This document shows positions 1 to 5,605 of a stretch of DNA of 7,939 nt, one piece after another. The notes under the pieces were generated by a model that worked only from the letters and a program-made list of their open reading frames with translations, was not told the origin of the DNA and made no database searches. Within the stretch, counting starts at the first letter, position 1. Each line of letters begins with the position of its first letter. The stretch is from an uncultured Pedobacter sp. (GTDB lineage Bacteria; Bacteroidota; Bacteroidia; Sphingobacteriales; Sphingobacteriaceae): the NCBI GenBank assembly GCA_946478755.1, contig CAMLDJ010000256.1:1-7939 (forward strand), given 5' to 3'. The translations under genes were made by a program, and so were the position numbers.

Positions 1-103
1 GACGTGAAGCTAATACTCTTCTACCGTTTGCTGTAGCCATTCTTTCGCGGAAGCCGTGTTTGTTTCTTCTCTTTCTTTGCGAAGGTTGGAATGTTCTTTT
101 CAT
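1..103 (-). CDS. rpmH: 50S ribosomal protein L34, 5' part (cut by window edge)
   Basis: Read on the minus strand from the ATG at 103-101, this frame gives 34 codons without a stop and runs off the left edge. The peptide begins [20 protein letters not shown] and continues with [14 protein letters not shown]. This is the highly conserved, Arg/Lys-rich N-terminus of bacterial L34, a small protein of the large ribosomal subunit. L34 is usually about 45-53 residues, so roughly the last third is missing here. A Bacteroidota-type promoter lies 43 bases upstream and suggests its own transcription start, although the response-regulator gene upstream runs in the same direction. No Shine-Dalgarno sequence is visible, which is normal for this phylum. 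Identity is very secure from the motif. Confidence 0.95.
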   Translation of the reverse strand, partial: MKRTFQPSQRKRRNKHGFRERMATANGRRVLASR

Positions 104-145
104 AACTGTATTATATCTTGACTATTATTTTTAAATAACGAGGTG

Positions 146-176
146 CAAATATATGGCGATTTTTATTTAATTGCAA
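146..176 (-). promoter_or_regulatory. Promoter of rpmH (Bacteroidota -33/-7 type)
   Basis: On the minus strand a TTG (176-174, within TTTG) is followed by exactly 20 bases and then TATATTTG (153-146). This matches the Bacteroidota primary-sigma pattern TTG-N19-21-TAnnTTTG completely. Transcription would start near 140, giving a leader of roughly 35-40 bases before the rpmH ATG. It lies between the response-regulator stop (216) and rpmH. No convincing terminator precedes it. Confidence 0.8.
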
Positions 177-215
177 ATACATTTTAGCTATAGTTTCATT
201 TCCTGAAAAATCATA

Positions 216-953
216 CTACATTCCCAAAGCAGCTTTTAGTTTTATATAGCCTGTTTTACTTACCGGGAGCCAGATGTCCGATTTTAAAAGTACAATGTAA
301 CTGTCTTTTTCCTTCAACTCAATACGCGAAACCTGTGCCAGGTTGATGATATAAGAACGGTGTATCCGTATGAACTGGCTGCTTTCCAGCGTCCGTTCGA
401 AAAAACTCATCGTTTTGTTCTTATGAAAAATCCCTTCAGCAGTGCTCAGTTTCACATAGTCGTCGTCAGCCTCCAGGTAATGAATGTCAGCAATCGCAAT
501 GATCTTAATTACACCGTTCTTTTTAACTACTACCCTATTGCTCTGTGCCGGGCTCAAACCGGCTACTTCCAGCAGTTCCTGGTTAGCTGCATCGCTATGG
601 TTCAACCTGGCCGGCAGCTTCTGCATGGCCTGTTCAAAACGGTCCTGTGCTATGGGCTTCAGCAAATAATCTACCGCATTAACCTCAAAAGCCTTAATTG
701 CATATTCATCAAAGGCAGTGGTAAATATAACTGCCGGATGCTTTTCTACCAGTTCAAGCATCTCAAATCCGCTTATTTTAGGCATTTGAATATCAAGAAA
801 AACAAGATCAGGCTGGTGTTCAGCAATGGCCTTTATCCCTTCAAAGCCATCGCTGCATTCGGCTACTACCTTTACTTCCGGAAAGTTGCTCAGGTAATGT
901 TTCACCACATCCCTTGCTAAAGGTTCATCATCAATCAATATCGTTCTTATCAT
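216..953 (-). CDS. LytTR-family DNA-binding response regulator
   Basis: A 245-residue cytoplasmic response regulator. Residues 1-115 form a receiver domain with the acidic pair D8-D9, the phospho-acceptor D54 (in VFLDIQMP), the switch Thr at 78-79 and the conserved K99 (in LLKP). Residues about 140-243 form a LytTR DNA-binding domain, with the typical YLEADDDYVKL and FIRIHRSYIINL stretches. LytTR proteins bind direct-repeat sites through a beta-sheet fold rather than a helix-turn-helix. The start codon overlaps the end of the upstream kinase gene by 23 bp, so the two are translationally coupled and are almost certainly a cognate pair. It is the last gene of the four-gene operon starting at 3211. 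Length and all key residues are intact. The regulon is unknown; autoregulation of the operon is a reasonable guess. Confidence 0.95.
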   Translation of the reverse strand: MIRTILIDDEPLARDVVKHYLSNFPEVKVVAECSDGFEGIKAIAEHQPDLVFLDIQMPKISGFEMLELVEKHPAVIFTTAFDEYAIKAFEVNAVDYLLKPIAQDRFEQAMQKLPARLNHSDAANQELLEVAGLSPAQSNRVVVKKNGVIKIIAIADIHYLEADDDYVKLSTAEGIFHKNKTMSFFERTLESSQFIRIHRSYIINLAQVSRIELKEKDSYIVLLKSDIWLPVSKTGYIKLKAALGM

Positions 954-1992
954 GCTGCTGAGGTATTTTAAGCGTCGTTACAAATATATTTTCATCTATC
1001 ACATCCGTTTTGAGCAATCTTTCATCGGCAAACAGCAGGTATAGCCTGCGGCGAATGGCAGTTAGGCCAAAACCGGTACCACCGGTTGCTTTCAGTTCCG
1101 GATCAAAAGGATTCTGTACCCTGATCACCAGGTGATTGTGCTGCAATTTTACGTCCAGCGAAATGGTGATCGCCGCAGCTGTATTGTACAAACCGAATTT
1201 TATGGCGTTTTCCACGATAGGCTGCAAAAGCGTTCCCGGTAAACGTAAATTTAAAGTTTCTTCGGCTATTTTCACATCGATATTTAAGCGGTGACTGAAC
1301 CGGACTTTTTCTATTTCAAGGTACAGGCCGATGTATTCCATCTCTTCATCCACACTTACCCAAACCTCATCATCCCTTTTTAAGGTACCTCTTAAAAAAG
1401 AGGCCAGTTTGGTAATCATCGTCCCCGCTTCTTTAGGGTTTACAATAGTCAGCGCATACACCGAATTTAAACTATTGAACAGAAAATGTGGTTGCAGCTG
1501 GTGCCGCAACTTATTTAATTCGGCCTCTTTGCTTAAATTTTGTGCAGCCAGCAGGCGTTCCTGGGTGGCCGACTGCTCCTCCAGCCGGTACCACAAAATA
1601 TTGGCCAGTGCACACCAGGCTACAAATACAAATAGAATAAGGAAACGCACCGTAAGTGAAAAATCCAGAAAGTTCAAATAGGTTTTCTCGCCTGCAAAGA
1701 CCAACCCCAGCACAAATTTGCTCATAAAGGTGATGAACAAGGCCATAATGAAAGTGAGCGCCAGCACAAAAATTATGGTTTCATTCTTCGGCTGATAATA
1801 GCCCAGCAAATTGCTCAAAATGATACAGGACAAAGCAAGTAACCCATTAGTAATCAAGCTATCTGTGACAGAAATAGCCAAACTAAAATTAAGCGTACTG
1901 TAAAAGAGACATATAAATATCTGTACCCAGCCCAGGAAAACTGCTATTGCAATTCTCTGTATCTTTGGCACGGATAAAGGTGTATTTGTCAA
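931..1992 (-). CDS. LytS-type membrane sensor histidine kinase (His_kinase/HATPase_c)
   Basis: A 353-residue membrane kinase. Four hydrophobic segments can be seen at about 12-35, 46-66, 72-100 and 112-135, with no large extracellular sensor domain. They are followed by a short coiled-coil-like linker (137-165). The His_kinase (PF06580-type) motif LRHQLQPHFLFNSLNSVYAL has the phospho-accepting H169. The ATP-binding domain carries the N-box LQPIVENAIKFG (N262) and the glycine-rich GGTGFGL (304-310). The gene overlaps the upstream DUF4288-like gene by 4 bp (ATGA type) and the downstream regulator by 23 bp. With so little exposed sequence, the signal is probably sensed in the membrane or relayed by a partner. 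The LiaF-like protein of the same operon is the obvious candidate, but that is inference. Confidence 0.94.
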   Translation of the reverse strand: MTNTPLSVPKIQRIAIAVFLGWVQIFICLFYSTLNFSLAISVTDSLITNGLLALSCIILSNLLGYYQPKNETIIFVLALTFIMALFITFMSKFVLGLVFAGEKTYLNFLDFSLTVRFLILFVFVAWCALANILWYRLEEQSATQERLLAAQNLSKEAELNKLRHQLQPHFLFNSLNSVYALTIVNPKEAGTMITKLASFLRGTLKRDDEVWVSVDEEMEYIGLYLEIEKVRFSHRLNIDVKIAEETLNLRLPGTLLQPIVENAIKFGLYNTAAAITISLDVKLQHNHLVIRVQNPFDPELKATGGTGFGLTAIRRRLYLLFADERLLKTDVIDENIFVTTLKIPQQHDKNDID

Positions 1993-2360
1993 AATAGTTC
2001 AATTGAAGGGGTAGAAAATGGCAAAAGTTCCTGTAAGTACGATTTATGGTGGTTTACACTTTCTAAAAATGCATCTACATCATTCGGCTCATGCAATACC
2101 GAGGCGAGTTCAGCGCCATCGACGGGCGACTGTATCTCATACAGATCCGCTACGCAGATGAAATTCCAGGTCACCATTTCCCCCCGGCAATTCCGGAAAG
2201 GCACATGAAAGCTTCCTGCCTGGGATTCGGCCTTTAAAAGCGCCTCGGCATTATCTGCCGAAACAATTAACCTCAGTTGCTCATCAAACTGCGGAGCGTG
2301 ATTACCTTCACCGGTAACGATCTGATAAATATACCTTGCTACAAACCACTTCATGATCAT
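1989..2360 (-). CDS. Small DUF4288-like protein of unknown function
   Basis: A 123-residue soluble protein with no signal peptide or membrane segment. The N-terminal part (MKWFVARYIYQIVTGEG, then a stretch ending EQLRLIVSADNAEALLKAES) and the later MVTWNFICVADLYEI resemble DUF4288 proteins. Those begin with a Trp plus a beta-strand, have an 'A..AEAL.KA' helix and a 'V.W.F..V.DLY.I' strand. This assignment is by recognition, not by search. The C-terminal ~35 residues are less typical. The gene starts 5 bp after the LiaF-like stop, and its stop overlaps the kinase start by 4 bp, so it is co-translated in the middle of a signalling operon. Either ATG (2360 or 2354) could be the start; the second gives MKW, the commoner family beginning. 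Function is unknown; a regulatory role in the two-component system is only suggested by position. Confidence 0.75.
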   Translation of the reverse strand: MIMKWFVARYIYQIVTGEGNHAPQFDEQLRLIVSADNAEALLKAESQAGSFHVPFRNCRGEMVTWNFICVADLYEIQSPVDGAELASVLHEPNDVDAFLESVNHHKSYLQELLPFSTPSIELF

Positions 2361-2365
2361 GTGTT

Positions 2366-3211
2366 TTAAAAGTTTCTGATATCCACCCCGCCAAACATGG
2401 CCACCCCCTCAATAATTAATACTTTGCGGGGCTCAGTAGCCGCCACACCAAGCGTCCTCTTATCGTCTATGCCCCCAAAAATAGCCGTTACTTCAGATTT
2501 CACTTCCCATCCTGGTGGGATAATGATCTTCACTCCACCAAATATGGCCACTACATCCAGTTTGATCACCCCTTCAAAATCTGCCTGTGTTAAATTGATG
2601 TCTGCCCCCCCAAACACAGCGATCACGTCCCCGCCCTTGAAATTTTGCGAATACACTTTCTGGTGACTGCCACCAAAAAAATTAACGGAATCTACAATGT
2701 CATTCTTATCTATCCCTGCGTATTTATTACGATTCCTGCATCTATTCCAGTCTTCATCCTTAGTTCCGGCTTCACCGTTATTCCAGTCCTCGCTTTCCCC
2801 GGGTATATTCAGATCGCCCATAGCCGCATATTTCCTTTTCATCCTACTTTTCCACCTGGCTTTGCAGCGCCTGTCGTGGTCCGATCCCTTTGGTCTGAAA
2901 ATCAGGACCAGACCAACAATAATAAATATCATCGGGAAATAATATCTTGACATGTCGAAACCTATGATGGCTCTTGCAGTAAAAAGGACACCTACAAGAA
3001 TCATCAAGATCCATCCCGGCCCCGTAAAATTTCGCTTGTAACCGATCAACAGACCAATGATGATCAGCAATACATGCCAGCTAAAAATCCAGTCTGGCAT
3101 ATAGTAGCCTAAGTTTTTAAACAGAAACACGAGACCCACCCCTATGATGATCAAGCCACCAGATATCCTGCTCGAATTATTATTACTTTTATTATTCCTA
3201 ATCTTTTCCAT
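2366..3211 (-). CDS. LiaF-like membrane protein (LiaI/LiaF-like TM domain plus C-terminal FGG-repeat domain)
   Basis: A 281-residue protein from the ATG at 3211. A basic, Asn-rich N-terminus (1-15) is followed by four hydrophobic segments at about 16-36, 42-58, 64-84 and 90-106, like the LiaI/LiaF (DUF5668-type) membrane domain. A charged, low-complexity linker (110-165) leads to a cytoplasmic-type domain with five 'hydrophobic-x-FGG' turns at FGG 179, 200, 224, 245 and 273. This spacing suggests a short beta-solenoid of the LiaF C-terminal (PF09922-like) kind. In Bacillus, LiaF inhibits the LiaS/LiaR envelope-stress system; here the protein is first in an operon with a kinase and regulator. 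The frame stays open upstream to an ATG at 3325, but that extension contains the promoter and is non-hydrophobic, so 3211 is preferred. Confidence 0.88.
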   Translation of the reverse strand: MEKIRNNKSNNNSSRISGGLIIIGVGLVFLFKNLGYYMPDWIFSWHVLLIIIGLLIGYKRNFTGPGWILMILVGVLFTARAIIGFDMSRYYFPMIFIIVGLVLIFRPKGSDHDRRCKARWKSRMKRKYAAMGDLNIPGESEDWNNGEAGTKDEDWNRCRNRNKYAGIDKNDIVDSVNFFGGSHQKVYSQNFKGGDVIAVFGGADINLTQADFEGVIKLDVVAIFGGVKIIIPPGWEVKSEVTAIFGGIDDKRTLGVAATEPRKVLIIEGVAMFGGVDIRNF

Positions 3212-3276
3212 TTTATTAACAATTCTTGTAAGGGCAAAACGGTTGGCCACATCAGCAAAACAACCATTTACTTCCT

Positions 3277-3306
3277 CAAAATTAGCAGGCCAGGCTCTAT
3301 TTCCAA
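3277..3306 (-). promoter_or_regulatory. Promoter of the LiaF-like/LytSR operon
   Basis: On the minus strand TTG (3306-3304) is followed by 19 bases and then TAATTTTG (3284-3277), a full match to the Bacteroidota pattern TTG-N19-21-TAnnTTTG. The start of transcription would be near 3270, giving a leader of about 60 bases before the ATG at 3211. Its position inside the 38-codon upstream extension of the reading frame argues that the longer form is not translated. Confidence 0.7.
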
Positions 3307-3334
3307 ATGGGAATGATATATACACTTGCTTGTG

Positions 3335-3361
3335 ACCGGTAAAGCACCTGATTTTACCGGT
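3335..3361. repeat. Perfect 9-bp inverted repeat upstream of the LiaF-like operon promoter
   Basis: ACCGGTAAA (3335-3343) and TTTACCGGT (3353-3361) are exact reverse complements separated by 9 bases (centre spacing 18 bp). The repeat sits about 28 bp upstream of the -33 element of the LiaF-like operon and 41 bp past the mscL terminator stem. Neither strand has a T-tract directly after it, so it is a poor terminator. An operator for a dimeric regulator is the more natural reading, with the protein unknown. LytTR regulators usually prefer direct repeats, which makes the operon's own regulator an uncertain candidate. Confidence 0.55.
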
Positions 3362-3401
3362 GAAAACTACTATGCAGCGAAACGGTAAGATGAGTCCGAA
3401 A

Positions 3402-3446
3402 CAAAAACACCCGGATAGTTACCTTTACAATAACCAATCCGGGTGT
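3402..3446 (-). terminator. Intrinsic terminator after mscL
   Basis: Read on the minus strand, a 10-bp perfect stem ACACCCGGAT/ATCCGGGTGT (3446-3437 with 3416-3407) is extended inside by a 4-bp GTTA/TAAC stem with a 9-base loop. It is followed at once by TTTTTG (from 3407). The stem starts 16 bases after the mscL stop codon. This is a textbook Rho-independent terminator and it separates mscL from the LiaF-like operon downstream. Confidence 0.9.
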
Positions 3447-3462
3447 ATAAAAATATTTTAAG

Positions 3463-3894
3463 CTATTTTGTTTTCAGCAGGTCCCTGATCTCTGTCAGCA
3501 GCATTTCTTCTTTGGTAGGAGCTGCAGGTGCGGATGGTGCTGCTTCCTGTTCACGTTTCATTGCATTGATCCCTTTAACCAGCATAAATACCGCCAGTGC
3601 CAGTAACAGGAAATTGATGGCTACGGTTATAAAATTACCATAGGCAAAAACCACCGCTCCAGGTACTTTCTTTGCGTCAACAAGTGCCATGCCGGTTTCA
3701 ACATTGCCTTTCAATACCACGTACATATTGCTGAAGTCGACAGATCCGATTACTGCTGATATCAGTGGCATGATCAGATCATTGACCACACTGTCTATAA
3801 TTTTACTAAATGCACCTCCGATGATCACACCAACGGCCAGGTCCATTACGCTGCCTTTGACAGCGAATTCTTTAAACTCTTTTACAAATCCCAT
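3463..3894 (-). CDS. mscL: Large-conductance mechanosensitive channel MscL
   Basis: A 143-residue inner-membrane protein that forms a homopentameric, tension-gated pore releasing solutes on hypo-osmotic shock. The N-terminal amphipathic helix ([13 protein letters not shown], 2-14) and first membrane helix (about 17-45, with [20 protein letters not shown] lining the pore) are highly characteristic. A periplasmic loop (50-78) follows, then the second helix (about 80-108). An Ala/Pro-rich linker (118-127) leads to the C-terminal cytoplasmic helix [13 protein letters not shown]. Length is normal for the family. It is a single-gene unit with its own terminator, divergent from rpoN. The ATG at 3894 gives the canonical N-terminus. 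Confidence 0.97.
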   Translation of the reverse strand: MGFVKEFKEFAVKGSVMDLAVGVIIGGAFSKIIDSVVNDLIMPLISAVIGSVDFSNMYVVLKGNVETGMALVDAKKVPGAVVFAYGNFITVAINFLLLALAVFMLVKGINAMKREQEAAPSAPAAPTKEEMLLTEIRDLLKTK

Positions 3895-3924
3895 AGGTCC
3901 TTAATTTATTTATAATAAAATTAG

Positions 3925-3955
3925 CAACTTTATTATCAAATCAAAGCATAGCCAG
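3925..3955 (-). promoter_or_regulatory. Weak candidate mscL promoter
   Basis: On the minus strand TAAAGTTG (3932-3925) differs from TAnnTTTG at one position. A CTG (3955-3953) lies 20 bases upstream where TTG is expected. The leader to the mscL ATG would be about 25 bases. The match is imperfect at both elements in an AT-rich region, so this is a suggestion only. Confidence 0.3.
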
Positions 3956-4042
3956 CCAATTATAACCCGGTGAAATGCACCGACATGGATTCATACACCC
4001 TGAGATGTCATCAGAATGGAAATTGAGAATAAATATAAGGAA

Positions 4043-4074
4043 TTACTTTTATCTGTGCGAAATGTGTATTTTTG
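4043..4074 (+). promoter_or_regulatory. Candidate rpoN promoter
   Basis: TATTTTTG at 4067-4074 fits the Bacteroidota -7 element TAnnTTTG exactly. The upstream element is weaker: TTA at 4043-4045, 21 bases away, instead of TTG. Transcription would begin near 4080, about 28 bases before the rpoN ATG. The -7 box overlaps the only upstream in-frame alternative start (TTG at 4072), which supports the start chosen for rpoN. Confidence 0.5.
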
Positions 4075-4107
4075 GGACAGGTATACAAATTACCGTTTCA
4101 TCATTTT

Positions 4108-5580
4108 ATGCTAAAACAACATCTACAACAAAAATTACTTCAAAAATTATCGCCGCAGCAAATTCAATTTATAAAACTGCTGCAGGTACCAACAGTTGCA
4201 TTAGATACACGCATAAAAGAAGAACTGGAAGAAAACCCTGCACTTGAAGATCCAAGTTTAATGATAGCTGAGGATCCCAAGGGAGAATATGATGATCTGA
4301 ACGATACACCGGATGATTTTGATTCCAGTGCAAACGAGGAAAGTACCGATGAATTTAATGTAGATGATTATCTGCAGGACGATGATGTAAATGATTACAG
4401 TACTTCCTACAACAATAATGATGATGATGAAGAGAAAAAGGAAACGCCTATAGCTATAGAAAGCACCTTTTTTGAAAGCCTGCAGGAACAGTTGGACCTG
4501 GTTCCCCTCTCCGATCAGGACTTTGTCATCGGAAAGCAAATTATAGGCAGCCTGGATGATGATGGTTATTTAAGAAGACCAGTAACCTCTATGATCGATG
4601 ACCTGGCCTTCTCTCAGAATGTGATGGTCGAAGAAGAAGATGTACTGGAAATGCTTAAGGTGATCCAGGATTTTGATCCCCCCGGTATTGCGGCCAGAGA
4701 TCTGCAGGAATGCCTTACCTTACAGTTAAAACGAAAAGATCCTAATAATCCGATCATTCAAAAAGCCATTCTTATTGTTGAAAATCATTTGGATGAATTT
4801 ACCCGGAAACATTACGACAAGCTGGAAAAATCTTTAAACCTGAACAGTGAAGACCTGAAAGAGATCATTGCAGAAATACTCAGGTTGAACCCTAAACCTG
4901 GAGACTCTAACCAGGTAACCACGAAACAGTTACAGATCATCCCTGATTTTCACGTATCTAATAACGACGGGGTATTGATCCTTACGTTAAACTCAAAGAA
5001 TGCGCCCGAGCTAAGGGTAAGCAGGTCGTATATTGACATGTTTGATCATTATGATAAGGCAGCCCAAAAAGACAAAAAGTTAAAAGAAGCTGTACAATTT
5101 GTAAAACAAAAACTGGACTCTGCAAAGTGGTTCATCGATGCCATTAAACAAAGACAACAAACTTTGCTTAAAACAATGAATGCCATTATGCAATATCAAT
5201 ATGAATACCTGCTTACAGGAGATGAGCGTAAAATGCGCCCCATGATCCTGAAGGATATTGCCGATAAGATCGATATGGACATTTCCACAGTTTCCCGGGT
5301 AGCAAACTCCAAATATGTACAAACTGAATTCGGCACATTTCTGTTAAAATCATTTTTCTCTGAAGCAATCCAGACAGAAAGTGGTGAAGAGGTTTCTAAT
5401 AAAGAGGTTAAAAAAATTCTTGAGGATTGTATTGGTAATGAAGATAAGCGTAAACCGCTGGCCGACGAGAAACTTACAGAGATCCTGAAGGAAAGAGGAT
5501 ATAACATTGCACGAAGAACAGTAGCAAAATACAGGGAGCAAATGAATATCCCTGTGGCGAGGTTAAGAAAAGAACTCTAG
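4108..5580 (+). CDS. rpoN: RNA polymerase sigma-54 factor
   Basis: A 490-residue sigma-54. Region I (1-48), MLKQHLQQKLLQKLSPQQIQ followed by FIKLLQVP and EELEENPALE, is the activator-interacting domain. Region II (about 49-112) is a long, very acidic linker rich in Asp, Glu and Asn. The core-binding domain covers about 118-300 (DFDPPGIAARDLQECL at 188-203; LNPKPG at 260-265). The DNA-binding part includes a helix-turn-helix (about 379-400, ILKDIADKIDMDISTVSRVA) and the diagnostic RpoN box ARRTVAKYRE at 468-477, which reads the -24 promoter element. Sigma-54 needs an AAA+ enhancer-binding activator; none is encoded in this window. The ATG at 4108 is chosen because region I normally begins a few residues from the N-terminus, and the upstream TTG lies in the promoter. 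Confidence 0.97.
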   Translation: MLKQHLQQKLLQKLSPQQIQFIKLLQVPTVALDTRIKEELEENPALEDPSLMIAEDPKGEYDDLNDTPDDFDSSANEESTDEFNVDDYLQDDDVNDYSTSYNNNDDDEEKKETPIAIESTFFESLQEQLDLVPLSDQDFVIGKQIIGSLDDDGYLRRPVTSMIDDLAFSQNVMVEEEDVLEMLKVIQDFDPPGIAARDLQECLTLQLKRKDPNNPIIQKAILIVENHLDEFTRKHYDKLEKSLNLNSEDLKEIIAEILRLNPKPGDSNQVTTKQLQIIPDFHVSNNDGVLILTLNSKNAPELRVSRSYIDMFDHYDKAAQKDKKLKEAVQFVKQKLDSAKWFIDAIKQRQQTLLKTMNAIMQYQYEYLLTGDERKMRPMILKDIADKIDMDISTVSRVANSKYVQTEFGTFLLKSFFSEAIQTESGEEVSNKEVKKILEDCIGNEDKRKPLADEKLTEILKERGYNIARRTVAKYREQMNIPVARLRKEL

Positions 5581-5605
5581 ATTTCTTTACCACATCCTTG
5601 TGGTA
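5569..5605. terminator. Inverted repeats at the rpoN/porP convergent junction, possible weak terminator
   Basis: Two symmetric elements lie back to back. At 5569-5588, AAAGAA and TTCTTT flank a central TCTAGA, a near-palindrome containing the rpoN stop codon. At 5588-5605, TACCACA and TGTGGTA form a perfect 7-bp stem with a 4-base loop, spanning the last codons and stop of porP. Neither has a good T-tract directly after it, so termination would be weak. No better terminator is visible between the two genes. Confidence 0.35.

Noticed and set aside
197..211. Small hairpin TTTCA-GGAAA-TGAAA after the LytTR gene
   Set aside because: The stem is only 5 bp, mostly A-T, with no T-tract after it, so it is too weak to call a terminator.
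360..920. A 186-codon open frame on the plus strand opposite the LytTR regulator gene
   Set aside because: It is antisense to a gene with every conserved residue in place, and its translation shows no recognisable domain or promoter. It is a shadow of the real frame.
2397..2950. Several plus-strand frames of 81-101 codons opposite the LiaF-like gene
   Set aside because: They overlap each other in different frames, have no sensible domains and lie over a well-supported coding region on the other strand.
3379..3388. TTACCGTTTC (minus strand) also found on the plus strand at 4090-4099 in the rpoN leader
   Set aside because: A single shared 10-mer in about 8 kb is expected by chance, and the two copies sit at unrelated positions, one beside the mscL terminator and one in the rpoN leader.
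4072..4107. A 12-codon upstream extension of rpoN starting at TTG
   Set aside because: The TTG overlaps the candidate -7 promoter element, and region I of sigma-54 normally starts close to the ATG at 4108.
4258..4539. A minus-strand frame encoding a very hydrophobic Ile-rich peptide
   Set aside because: The hydrophobicity is the reverse reading of Asp/Asn codons (GAT, AAT) in the acidic linker of rpoN, a composition artefact.
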